The position numbers were made by a program, and so were the translations under genes. Shown in pieces: positions 23,904 to 32,557 of a DNA stretch of 64,000 nucleotides. The notes under the pieces were generated by a model, which ran no database searches, was not told where the DNA came from, and worked only from the letters and a program-made list of their open reading frames with translations. Position 1 is the stretch's first letter. Each line of letters begins with the position of its first letter. The DNA lies in contig NZ_BDCG01000022.1 of NCBI RefSeq assembly GCF_001613385.1, positions 62,001-126,000 of the forward strand. Reading direction: 5' to 3'. The DNA is from Nocardia flavorosea NBRC 108225 (lineage in GTDB: Bacteria; Actinomycetota; Actinomycetes; Mycobacteriales; Mycobacteriaceae).

Positions 23904-25859
23904 ATGCAACCGACCGACAAACAGCGCGCCGCGCTGGAGATGATCTGCGATACGTTCCTGCCCGGGGACGGGCTGACCTTGCCCTCGGCGTCCGAGTTGG
24001 GCGCTGTGGACACGGTGCTGGCCCTGCTGGCGCGCAATCCGCGGGAAGCCGAGACCGAACAGCTGGCGATGCTGCTGGACCTGTGGGACGGTCCGGTCAC
24101 CGGACTGCTCGCCGGATGGGGCCCGCGGCGGTATTCGAAACTGTCGCAGCAGGACCGAGAGAAGGCGCTGCTGCGGCTCGGCGCCTCCCGGTTCGGTGCC
24201 GTGCGCGCGGTTTTCCAGGCTCTGAAGCAGGCGTCGTTGCTGGCATACAACATCACCCCGGGGCCGACGGGAGTCAATCCGCTGTGGAAACACCTGGGCT
24301 ACGACGCGATTCCCGGTCCGTTGGCGAATGCGCCGCAGCCCGCGCTCGCACCGCAGCGCATCACCGCACCGACGAGCCTCACCTGTGATGTCGTGATCGT
24401 CGGCTCCGGTGCCGGTGGTGGGACCGCCGCCGGCGTGCTCGCCGCGGCGGGTCTCGATGTGGTCGTGCTCGAACGCGGCGAGTACTACGACGACAAGGAT
24501 TTCGGCGGCGGTGAACTCGCCGGGCAGCAACTGCTGTATTCGCCCGGACCGCTGGCATCCAGCGAGGGCCAGCTCGCGCTGGTCGCGGGATCCTGCCTCG
24601 GCGGCGGCACGGTGGTGAACTGGAGTACGTCGCTGCCCACTCCCGAGAGCGTGCGCGACGAATGGGCCGCGATCGGCGCCCAGCAGTTCGCCGGCGCCGA
24701 GTTCACCGAATCGCTGGATACGGTATTGCGGCGGCTCGGCGTGAACGAGCGGCGCTCCACCCCGCTGGTGCGGGACGACATCCTGGAGCGCGGCGCACGT
24801 GCGCTCGGCTGGCCGGTCGACCCCCTGCCGCGCAATGTGACCGATGCCTGCGACGCCGGTATCGAATGCGGCCGGTGCGGTAGCGGCTGCCGGTTGGGAG
24901 CCAAACAGTCGGTGACCAAGACCTGGCTGGCCGATGCCGCGGCCCGCGGCGCACGGTTGATCGTGGACGCGAATGTACGCCGGATCTCGGTGCGCGACAG
25001 TATCGCCGAAGCAGTGACCGTGCGTACCTCGGCGGGCGTGGAATTCGAGGTCCGCGCGCGAGCGGTGGTGGTGGCGGCGGGCGCGATCCAGACACCCGCA
25101 CTGCTGCGCCGGTCGGGTCTGGGTAACAAGAACATCGGCCGTTACCTGCGGTTGCATCCGGCGGCGGCCGTTTTCGGTCTGTTCGACGAAGAAGTGCGGC
25201 CCTGGGAAGGCGGTCTGCAGACCCGGATCTGCCGGCAGCACGCCGATCTCGACGGAAACGGTTACGGCGTGATCTACGAGACGGGTCCACTGGCACCCGG
25301 CTCGTCCACCGGATTCATGAGCTGGCAGGGCTCGGCGGATCATCGCCGGGTCATGCAGGATTTCGCGCGCACCAATGCCGTCGGCATCATCACCCGCGAC
25401 CGTGACTCCGGTGCGGTGAAGGTGGACCGGGGCGGGGAACCCACCGTGGACTACCGGATTTCCGACTACGACGCCGCTCACCTGCACACCGGTATCGAGG
25501 GCGCCGCCAGGATTCTCGAAGCCGCGGGCGCCACCCGCATCTTCTCCGGACATCAAGCGGGTGTCTCCTACGAACCGGGTGTTCGTGGTTCGCTCGCCGA
25601 GTTCTCGGCCGCCGCGAAGGCCGCCGGATACGGTCCCGGGCGCTGCACGATGGGCGCCCTGCACATCATGGGGTCGGCCCGGATGGGCGGCTCGGCGGAG
25701 AACTCCGCAACCGACCCAGACGGTGCCACCTGGGATGTGAAGAATATCGTCGTCGCCGACGCGTCGTGCTTCCCGACCTCCTCGGGTGTGAACCCGATGG
25801 TTACGATCGAGGCAATCGCGCATATGAACGCCACCCGCCTGGCGGCCCGGCTGGACTGA
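23904..25859 (+). CDS. GMC-family FAD oxidoreductase (long-chain alcohol/sterol oxidase-like)
   Basis: 651 residues from ATG 23904, with GAAGGGA 8 bases upstream. The first 170 residues form a helical gluconate-dehydrogenase-subunit-3-like domain. The FAD domain opens with DVVIVGSGAGGGTAAGVLAA near residue 163, and a second motif is LGGGTVVNWSTSLP. A Cys cluster (CDAGIECGRCGSGC) and the C-terminal SGVNPMVTIEAIAHMNATRL loop match long-chain fatty-alcohol oxidases. It probably oxidises a hydrophobic alcohol or sterol. There is no signal peptide. Palindromes upstream suggest tight regulation. Confidence 0.85.
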   Translation: MQPTDKQRAALEMICDTFLPGDGLTLPSASELGAVDTVLALLARNPREAETEQLAMLLDLWDGPVTGLLAGWGPRRYSKLSQQDREKALLRLGASRFGAVRAVFQALKQASLLAYNITPGPTGVNPLWKHLGYDAIPGPLANAPQPALAPQRITAPTSLTCDVVIVGSGAGGGTAAGVLAAAGLDVVVLERGEYYDDKDFGGGELAGQQLLYSPGPLASSEGQLALVAGSCLGGGTVVNWSTSLPTPESVRDEWAAIGAQQFAGAEFTESLDTVLRRLGVNERRSTPLVRDDILERGARALGWPVDPLPRNVTDACDAGIECGRCGSGCRLGAKQSVTKTWLADAAARGARLIVDANVRRISVRDSIAEAVTVRTSAGVEFEVRARAVVVAAGAIQTPALLRRSGLGNKNIGRYLRLHPAAAVFGLFDEEVRPWEGGLQTRICRQHADLDGNGYGVIYETGPLAPGSSTGFMSWQGSADHRRVMQDFARTNAVGIITRDRDSGAVKVDRGGEPTVDYRISDYDAAHLHTGIEGAARILEAAGATRIFSGHQAGVSYEPGVRGSLAEFSAAAKAAGYGPGRCTMGALHIMGSARMGGSAENSATDPDGATWDVKNIVVADASCFPTSSGVNPMVTIEAIAHMNATRLAARLD

Positions 25860-25888
25860 CCGCGGGCGCGGGAGGTCCGGCCCGATGA

Positions 25889-26263
25889 TCAGGCCTCCCG
25901 CAGGCTGCGCGCGATGCTGTGCAGCAGACCGATATCCCGGGCGGGATCTATCGTGGTTTCGAACGGCGGCCGGACCTCCAGCCGGCCGTCGTCGATCAGA
26001 TCCGCGACGAGCACCTTCGCCATCGCCAGCGGAAGCTGCACCTGCGCCGAAATCTCCGCCACCGACTGCGCGGTCCGGCAGAGGCGGATGATATCGACGT
26101 ACTCGGGTTCGGTGCGCTGCGGCGCCAGCCCGGCACCCCGGTCCACCACCCTGGTATCCAGGGTGAGCTCCCGGCGCCCCGTGCGGCCCCGCCCGCGGGT
26201 CACCGCGAAGAGGCGCACGATGGGACCGTCGTCCTCGTCCCAGTGATCCTCGGGCCCGTACAC
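25889..26263 (-). CDS. DUF742 conservon protein (CvnC-like)
   Basis: 124 residues from GTG 26263. RLFAVTRGRGRTGRRELTLD and EYVDIIRLCRTAQSVAEISA, followed by the winged-helix-like LPLAMAKVLVADLIDDGRLE, are typical of DUF742, the third component of actinomycete conservons. In Streptomyces these proteins form a membrane-associated complex with the CvnA sensor and CvnB. It is third in cvnA-B-C, 2 bases after the roadblock gene. The GTPase CvnD that often completes such operons is not in this stretch. Confidence 0.9.
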   Translation of the reverse strand: MYGPEDHWDEDDGPIVRLFAVTRGRGRTGRRELTLDTRVVDRGAGLAPQRTEPEYVDIIRLCRTAQSVAEISAQVQLPLAMAKVLVADLIDDGRLEVRPPFETTIDPARDIGLLHSIARSLREA

Positions 26264-26265
26264 GG

Positions 26266-26778
26266 CTAGCGTATGCCGTTCGGATAGCCACGCACCTGGG
26301 TGCCGGGCCGGTCGTGGGCGGGGATCGGCGACCGGTTCTGAGGCACCGGCCGGTCATACGGGCCCGGCCGGCCGCGGTCGTCCTGATATGTGCGGGAATC
26401 GACGCCGAGATGAGCGCCGACCTGCTGTACGGTGCGGTTCATTTCGTAGGCCACCATCCCCAGGTCGGCGGAGTCGGCGGCCAGCAGCGAGAGGCAGGCA
26501 TTACCGCCGGCCGCGGTGACGAACAGGACCGCCCGGTCGAGCTCCACCACCGTCTGGCAGACCCCACCGGCCTTGAAATGGCTTCCGGCGCTCCGGGCCA
26601 GACTGTGGAAGGCGGAGGCCATCGCGGCGAAACGTTCGGCATCGTCGCGGTCGAGCCCGGAGGAATGCCCCATCAGCAAGCCGTCGGTGGACAGCAGTAC
26701 CGCGGAATCGGCGTCCGGTAGACCGCGGACCAAATCCTCGAGTAGCCAGCTGAGATCGGTGCGATTGGGGTCGGTCAT
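26266..26778 (-). CDS. Roadblock/LC7-domain conservon protein (CvnB-like)
   Basis: 170 residues. The roadblock/LC7 fold covers about residues 8-125 (LSWLLEDLVRGLPDADSAVL, then LLMGHSSGLDRDDAERFAAM and NACLSLLAADSADLGMVAYE). The tail is polar and proline/arginine-rich. Such proteins act as scaffolds or GTPase regulators. Its start overlaps the cvnA stop (ATGA) and its stop is 2 bases from the DUF742 start, so the three are one operon. Confidence 0.92.
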   Translation of the reverse strand: MTDPNRTDLSWLLEDLVRGLPDADSAVLLSTDGLLMGHSSGLDRDDAERFAAMASAFHSLARSAGSHFKAGGVCQTVVELDRAVLFVTAAGGNACLSLLAADSADLGMVAYEMNRTVQQVGAHLGVDSRTYQDDRGRPGPYDRPVPQNRSPIPAHDRPGTQVRGYPNGIR

Positions 26779-29228
26779 CGTTCGCCTTCTCGTCTAGAGC
26801 GTTCTGGAGCAGTGGGATCGGAATACGGTGCGCGGCGGCCCGAACGGCTCCCACGGGAAATCGCCGACATCCGGTTGCGGGCCTGTTCCGGGGTCCGGGG
26901 GCGGACAGCACCGGGATCGGGGTTCTCGTCCCGGGCGGTGGGCTCGGCGGCCTTGCGGTGGCGGCGCGGCAGCGGCGGCCGGCCGGCACCTGCGCGATAC
27001 GGATCCGGCTCTGTGTGCGGGTCCGGATACGGGGCTTCGGAAGTGACGGCGGGGTAGACGTCCGAGCCCAGCGTGCGGGAATCGTAGGGCGCCTCATACA
27101 CCGGAGCGGTGGCGAACGGTGTCGCCGGCGAAGTGCGGAAGGGCAGGGGCGCCGCGGGTGCCGCACCCGCCATGGCGGGTGCGATCACCGGGGCGGCTTC
27201 CAGGGGTGGCGGCCCGCCGGGTTCGGTGAGTGCGGTCGGAACGAGGACGATCGCCTTGATTCCGCCGTACGCGGATTCGGTCAGTCGTACCGAAATGCCT
27301 TGCCGGGCAGCAAGAGTGGCGACCACGAACAGTCCGAGGCGAGTATCGCCGGTCAATGCCGTGACACCGAAGTCCGGCGGTTGGGCCAGCGCCCGGTTCC
27401 GTTCGCCGATCTCGTCTTCCGGCATGCCGAGACCCTGATCGGCCACCTCGATCGCTACACCGCGCCCCACCGGGGTGGCCGATACCTCGACCCGGGAATC
27501 GGGCGGCGAGAACGCCGTCGCGTTGTCCATCAGTTCGGCGAGCAGGTGGATGAGGTCGGCCGCGGTTTTCCCGACGATGCGCATCTCCGGTACCCGCCCG
27601 GTGTGGATACGTGTGTAATCCAGGCTCTCCGCGGCCGCGGCCCGGATGATGTCCCACAGGGAGACGGGTTTGCGCCAGCGCCGGCCGGGCTGTTGGCCAC
27701 CCAGCACGATGAGGTTCTCGGCATGGCGGCGGGCGCGGGTGGCGAGATGGTCGAGCTGGAAGAGCAGTTCGAGCTGATCGGCGTTCTCCTCGCGGCGTTC
27801 GGCCTGATCCAGCAGCGCCAGCTGGCGATGGACCGCGAGCTGGTTGCGATGCGCCATATTCAGGAACACCGCGTTGAAACCCGCCCGCGTCTTGGCCTCG
27901 GCCACCGCGGCCGATACGGCGGCCAGCTGGGCCCGGTTGAACGCGTCGGCGACCTCGCCGAGTTCGTCGGTACCGAAATCCAGCTGCGCGACCTCGGCGG
28001 TGGTGTCCACCTCCGCGCCGTCGTCGAGGCGGCGCATGAGGTCGGGCAGGCGGTTGTCGGCCAAGTCCAGGGTGTCGTTGCGCAGATGGCGCATCCGGGC
28101 GATGAAGCGGTTGGCCATCAGCAGCGCGACGAGGAACGTCAGCCCGGTGAGCAGCAGCACGGCGATACCGCCGAGCAGCGATTTCGTGGCCGTCTCATCG
28201 CCCTGTGCGCGGGCGGTGGCATGGGCATCGTTGCTCTGGTCCTCCCACAGCTTCAACAGATCCCCGGTGACCCGGCCGGACGCCTGCTGCCAGGCAGCGA
28301 TATCCATCGGCAACGCGGCCCGTTCGCCGGCGGAATCCGATTCGTCGGTGCTGCCGGAGCTGTCCTCGGATTCGCCGGCCGAGCGCGCGCCGCCGGCCAT
28401 GATCGCGTCCTGCATGGCGATCACCTGCCGATAGTCGGCGGAATCGGTGATCGCCCGGAGTTGCGCGAGCCGTTCGCCTTTGAGTACCGCCCCGGAATAC
28501 GCCACTTCACCGCGGAATTCACCGGCGTAGCGGTTGAATTCGACCAGTTGAGCCGCGGTCAGTTCGTTCAGGGTGAGCGCCACCGCGCCCAGGGTGTCCG
28601 CCTTGGACAGTGCTTCGGCGGCGCGCAGAGGTTCGGCGCCGTAGCCGAGCGATATCGCCACCCCCGCGTCCGGGGCGACCCGGGCGGCCAGCATGGAGGC
28701 CGCGACGATCGTATCGATCACCGCGCTGAAGAAACCGAAAGCCTCCGGCCGCGGGATCGTGCCCGTATCGACAGCTGCCCGGGTGGCGGGCACTTGGCCG
28801 AACAACTGCTGATAAGCCTCGAGTTCGGCTCGGGAACCGTCGGGATCGAGCTGCTGGGCTGCGTCACCTTTGGCAATGACCGCGCCCAGGGCGATATCCG
28901 ACTGATCGCGCGCCGCCACCAGCGCCGGCGCCACACTCGTATCGCCCGCCAGCAGCAGCAGGGAAAGCCGCCGTTCCTCCTCGAATGCTCGCACCATCAG
29001 AATTGCCGGACCGGTGGTACTGCTGGCCAGTTCGGCCCAGTTCGTCGCATCCCGGCCGGACCGCACGAGGTAGGCGGCTGCGCCGGTCCCGATCGTCACC
29101 AGCGCGAGACTGGTGACGAGCACGATCGCGAGCAGTCGGGTGCGGATGCGGACCCGCCCGCGCGTGCGATTCGCTCCGGAACGCGCTTTTCGCAGGAATT
29201 TTCCGGCGAGAGGTAGGCGAAATCCCAA
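26775..29228 (-). CDS. Nitrate/sulfonate-sensor-type histidine-kinase-like protein (CvnA-like)
   Basis: 817 residues from TTG 29228; the start is uncertain because no ribosome binding site is clear. There are two membrane helices (LLAIVLVTSLALVTIGTGAA and a second near residue 350) flanking an extracytoplasmic sensor, then a HAMP-like linker. The C-terminal HATPase has an N-box (NATAFSPPDSRVEV) and G-boxes (VADQGLGM, DTRLGLFVVATLAAR). A phospho-acceptor His in a normal DHp motif is not obvious, as usual for CvnA. The tail is proline-rich and disordered. It heads cvnA-B-C. Confidence 0.9.
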   Translation of the reverse strand: MGFRLPLAGKFLRKARSGANRTRGRVRIRTRLLAIVLVTSLALVTIGTGAAAYLVRSGRDATNWAELASSTTGPAILMVRAFEEERRLSLLLLAGDTSVAPALVAARDQSDIALGAVIAKGDAAQQLDPDGSRAELEAYQQLFGQVPATRAAVDTGTIPRPEAFGFFSAVIDTIVAASMLAARVAPDAGVAISLGYGAEPLRAAEALSKADTLGAVALTLNELTAAQLVEFNRYAGEFRGEVAYSGAVLKGERLAQLRAITDSADYRQVIAMQDAIMAGGARSAGESEDSSGSTDESDSAGERAALPMDIAAWQQASGRVTGDLLKLWEDQSNDAHATARAQGDETATKSLLGGIAVLLLTGLTFLVALLMANRFIARMRHLRNDTLDLADNRLPDLMRRLDDGAEVDTTAEVAQLDFGTDELGEVADAFNRAQLAAVSAAVAEAKTRAGFNAVFLNMAHRNQLAVHRQLALLDQAERREENADQLELLFQLDHLATRARRHAENLIVLGGQQPGRRWRKPVSLWDIIRAAAAESLDYTRIHTGRVPEMRIVGKTAADLIHLLAELMDNATAFSPPDSRVEVSATPVGRGVAIEVADQGLGMPEDEIGERNRALAQPPDFGVTALTGDTRLGLFVVATLAARQGISVRLTESAYGGIKAIVLVPTALTEPGGPPPLEAAPVIAPAMAGAAPAAPLPFRTSPATPFATAPVYEAPYDSRTLGSDVYPAVTSEAPYPDPHTEPDPYRAGAGRPPLPRRHRKAAEPTARDENPDPGAVRPRTPEQARNRMSAISRGSRSGRRAPYSDPTAPERSRREGER

Positions 29229-29470
29229 CGTAGACCCACTCGTTTCAGGGTGATGGGCCGCCCGGCCGCGGGGCGGCCCATCCCAGCTATCCCGGCATTG
29301 CGATAATTTCTACTAGATTTTTCCTCGCAATGCGCTTTGTCTGTCCCAGACTCTAGCGAACGGGATGCGTGTGGTCCCCGGAAGCGGATAGGCGAATGCG
29401 GCGCTCACCCCGAAGTTCGGGTGGCGCGGGTCGCGCTGCGGCGTATTCGAAGACCGATCGGCGGGCCCGA

Positions 29471-29848
29471 TCAACCGCCCCGCAAACTGTTCGCGATCGT
29501 CCGCAGGAGATCGAGTCCGGCCGCGTTGTCGGGAGTTTCCACCGGTGCACGCACGATCAGCCGGCCGTCGTCGACGAGATCCCCGATCAACACCTTGGTC
29601 AGCGCCAGCGGAACACCGAGTTGAGCCGATACCTCGGCCACCGACTGCGGTGCCCGGCACAGCCGGACTATTTCGGCGTACTCGGGTTCCGGCCGTCGCA
29701 GCGCCAGGCCGGAGCCGGCGTCGGCCACCATGGAATCCAGCGTGAGCTCCGTGCGCTCGCTACGACCCCGGCCGCGGGTCAGCGCATAGAGACGGACGAC
29801 CGGGCCGGCGTCCTCCTCGTCCCCCGAGGTGTCGTGTGGACCGCTCAT
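29471..29848 (-). CDS. Second DUF742 conservon protein (CvnC-like)
   Basis: 125 residues, clearly paralogous to the DUF742 protein at 25889-26263 (RLYALTRGRGRSERTELTLD, EYAEIVRLCRAPQSVAEVSA, LPLA-type helix, VDDGRLIVRAPVETP). It follows the second cvnA-like gene with a 69-base gap and no roadblock gene between. It may rely on the neighbouring roadblock protein or form a simpler complex. Confidence 0.9.
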   Translation of the reverse strand: MSGPHDTSGDEEDAGPVVRLYALTRGRGRSERTELTLDSMVADAGSGLALRRPEPEYAEIVRLCRAPQSVAEVSAQLGVPLALTKVLIGDLVDDGRLIVRAPVETPDNAAGLDLLRTIANSLRGG

Positions 29849-29917
29849 GGCTGCGGCTTGCCGTTCGCTCCGGTCTCCGGCGGCCTGCTCACCGGCTTCG
29901 CCGACGGCCGGTTCGGG

Positions 29918-32353
29918 TCAATGCGCGGGGGAGTGGTCATCGTCGCCTTCCTGTCGAGTTCTCTCGGATTCGGCCGGCTCCGGCAGTGCACTGCGTCCCG
30001 ACCGGGTGCCACCCTCGATGGCGGCCATCAGATTGCGTGCTTCCTCGGCGCTGCGGGGACGAGGTGCTTCGGCGGCCGGGGCGGTACCGGAATCGGCGGG
30101 TTCGGGAGAGGGGGCGGGTTCGGCGCTCTGCCGGCGCCGTCGGGGAAGCGGAGGGCGGGTGCCCGTACTCGGTTGCTGCGCCGCATTATCGGTGGCCGGC
30201 TGCCCGGGCCCGCCGGGTCGTGCCGGGGTCGGGACACCGGCGGGTGCGGGGCTGCCGTTCGGTCCGCTGCGTTTCTCCGCGGAGTCCCGGCCTCCGGCTT
30301 CCTCGGAACGCGTTCCGTTGTCCGCCGGGTTTCCCGCGCCGGGCACGCCGCGTTCTTCGATCAGTTCGGTGGGAATCAGCACGACGGCCTTGACTCCGCC
30401 GTATATCGAATCCGACAGTCGTACCGACGCGCCGTGACGGGCCGCCAGCGTGGCCACCACGAAAAGCCCCAACCGGGTATCGCCGGACAGCGCCGCGACC
30501 CCGAAATCCGGTGGTTGCGAAAGCAGCTGGTTGTTCGCGACGATCTCGTCGGCCGACATGCCCAGCCCCTGGTCGGCGACCTCGACCGCGACCCCGCGGC
30601 CCACGACGGCCGCCGAGACCTCCACCCGCGACTGCGGCGGTGAGAACGCGGTGGCGTTGTCCATCAGCTCGGCCAGCAGGTGGATCAGATCGGCGGTGGC
30701 CTGGCCGGCGATCAGCACATCGGGAGCGCCGCCGGTGTGGATCCGGGTGTAGTCGACGGTTTCCGCCGCGGCTCCGCGGATCAGATCCCACAGCGGAATC
30801 GCATGACGCCACACCCGGCCGGGGTTCTCACCGCCCAGCACGATGAGGTTCTCGGCATGGCGCCGGGCGCGGGTGGCCAGATGGTCCAGTTCGAACAGCA
30901 ACTCGAGCTGGTCGGCGTTCTCCTCCCGGCGCTCCGCGCGGTCGAGCAGGGCCAGCTGTTTGTGCACGGCGACCTGATTGCGGTGAGCGATATTGAGGAA
31001 GACCGTGCGGAAACCGGCCCGGGTACGGGATTCGGCCACGGCGGCCGATACCGCGGCGACCTGCGCCCGGTTGAACGCGTCGGCCACCTCGCCGAGTTCG
31101 TCGGTACCGAAGTCCAGGCGGGCCACCTCGGCGGCCGTATCGATCTCGGCGCCGCTGTCGAGGCGCCGCATCAGATCGGGCAGCCGGTGGTCGGCCAGTT
31201 CGAGGGTGTCGCTGCGCAGCCGGCGCATACGCGCGATGAACCGGTTGGCCACGAACAAGGTGCCCAGGAACGCCACCAGTGTGACGACCAGGACCACGAT
31301 CCCGCCGATCAACGACAGGCTCGCCGTATCGGTGCCCTCCTCACGGGCGATGGCATGTGCGTCGCGGCTCTGGTCCTCCCACAGTTTCAGCAGGGCCGAG
31401 CCGAGCCGGGTGGACGCTTCCTGCCAGGCCGGTCCGGTCATCGGCAGGGTGGCGGGCTCGGATTGCCCGGACTCGCCCCCGCCGTCGACGCTTTCGGACG
31501 GAGCCGGGAAGGGGCCGCGCAGCACCATCGCGTCCTGCATGGCGGTCACCTGCTGCCAGTCCGGTGACGAGATGAGAGCGTGCAGCTGGTCCAGTCGCGG
31601 ACCCTTCAGTACAGACGACGAATAGGCGGCCTGCGCGCGGAACTCACCGACGTACCGGTGGAATTCGAGGAATTGCTCAGGCGTCGCGTCCCCGCGGGCG
31701 AGGCTCACGATACCGAGGGTATCGGCGCGCGAGAGGGCTTCCGCGGCCCGCAGCGGTTCGACGCCGTAACCGAGTGCGATCCCCAGGCCGGCGTCGGGCG
31801 CGACCCGGGCGGCGATCAGCGACGCCCGGAAAATCGTGTCGATCACCGTATTGAAGAATCCGAAAGCGTCGGCACTGGGTACCGCGCGGGCGTCGATGGT
31901 GGCGCGGAAACCGGGAACGCTGTTGTAGAGCGGACGGAAGGTCTCCAGTTCGGCTGCCGTCCCGCCGGGGTCGAGCCGCTGGGCAGCTTCGCCCTTGGCG
32001 ATCGTCGCCGCAAGCGCGGAATCGGACCGTGCTCGCGCGTCCGCGAGAGCGCCGGCCGCGACCGGATCGCCCTCCAGGTACAGCATCGACAGTCTGCGCT
32101 CCTCCTCGAACGTTTCGACCATGGAGATCACCGGCGTGGTGGTGCTGCTGATGAGATTGGCCCAGACCCGGGCCGACAGACTGTCCTTCACCAGGTATCC
32201 GGCGGCGCCGACACCGATGATCAACAGCGTGATATTCGTGATCAGCAGGATCGAGAGCAGCCGGGTGCGGATACCGACACGGCCTCGAGTGACATTCCTG
32301 CCGGAGCGGAGTGCCCGATCCCACGAGTCGGACAGATGCCGCCGAACAGCCAC
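29918..32353 (-). CDS. Second CvnA-like sensor protein
   Basis: 811 residues from GTG 32353, a full-length paralogue of the sensor at 26775. Shared features are the first membrane helix (LLSILLITNITLLIIGVGAA), the nitrate-sensor-like extracytoplasmic domain, a second helix near residue 345, and HATPase motifs (NATAFSPPQSRVEVS, VADQGLGMSADEI, DTRLGLFVVATLAAR). The proline-rich tail differs. Tandem arrangement suggests duplication of a conservon followed by loss of the cvnB copy. Confidence 0.9.
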   Translation of the reverse strand: MAVRRHLSDSWDRALRSGRNVTRGRVGIRTRLLSILLITNITLLIIGVGAAGYLVKDSLSARVWANLISSTTTPVISMVETFEEERRLSMLYLEGDPVAAGALADARARSDSALAATIAKGEAAQRLDPGGTAAELETFRPLYNSVPGFRATIDARAVPSADAFGFFNTVIDTIFRASLIAARVAPDAGLGIALGYGVEPLRAAEALSRADTLGIVSLARGDATPEQFLEFHRYVGEFRAQAAYSSSVLKGPRLDQLHALISSPDWQQVTAMQDAMVLRGPFPAPSESVDGGGESGQSEPATLPMTGPAWQEASTRLGSALLKLWEDQSRDAHAIAREEGTDTASLSLIGGIVVLVVTLVAFLGTLFVANRFIARMRRLRSDTLELADHRLPDLMRRLDSGAEIDTAAEVARLDFGTDELGEVADAFNRAQVAAVSAAVAESRTRAGFRTVFLNIAHRNQVAVHKQLALLDRAERREENADQLELLFELDHLATRARRHAENLIVLGGENPGRVWRHAIPLWDLIRGAAAETVDYTRIHTGGAPDVLIAGQATADLIHLLAELMDNATAFSPPQSRVEVSAAVVGRGVAVEVADQGLGMSADEIVANNQLLSQPPDFGVAALSGDTRLGLFVVATLAARHGASVRLSDSIYGGVKAVVLIPTELIEERGVPGAGNPADNGTRSEEAGGRDSAEKRSGPNGSPAPAGVPTPARPGGPGQPATDNAAQQPSTGTRPPLPRRRRQSAEPAPSPEPADSGTAPAAEAPRPRSAEEARNLMAAIEGGTRSGRSALPEPAESERTRQEGDDDHSPAH

Positions 32354-32557
32354 GATAGATCAACCCGTTCCAGGGCATGCGCAGACGACACCATGGTGAT
32401 CGGCGCATATCACCCTAATGTTCCCGGCATTGCCGTTGTCCGGCAATGCATCAGCTTCGGTCCAAACCATAGCGAAGCATGGTGCGCGGGCCGAGACGAG
32501 TCTCACCAAGCGGTCGTCAGGGTATCGGAGTGATCCCGGGTACAGGCCGCCCGCGGT

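Noticed and set aside
23844..26357. 837-codon minus-strand frame opposite the GMC oxidoreductase
   Set aside because: It is a shadow of the GMC gene, which has intact FAD motifs and a good ribosome binding site.
26958..29216. 752-codon open frame on the plus strand opposite the first cvnA-like gene
   Set aside because: It is exactly antisense to a well-supported sensor kinase-like gene with recognisable motifs; high GC makes long antisense frames common. Its composition (Gly/Arg/Gln-rich) is not protein-like.
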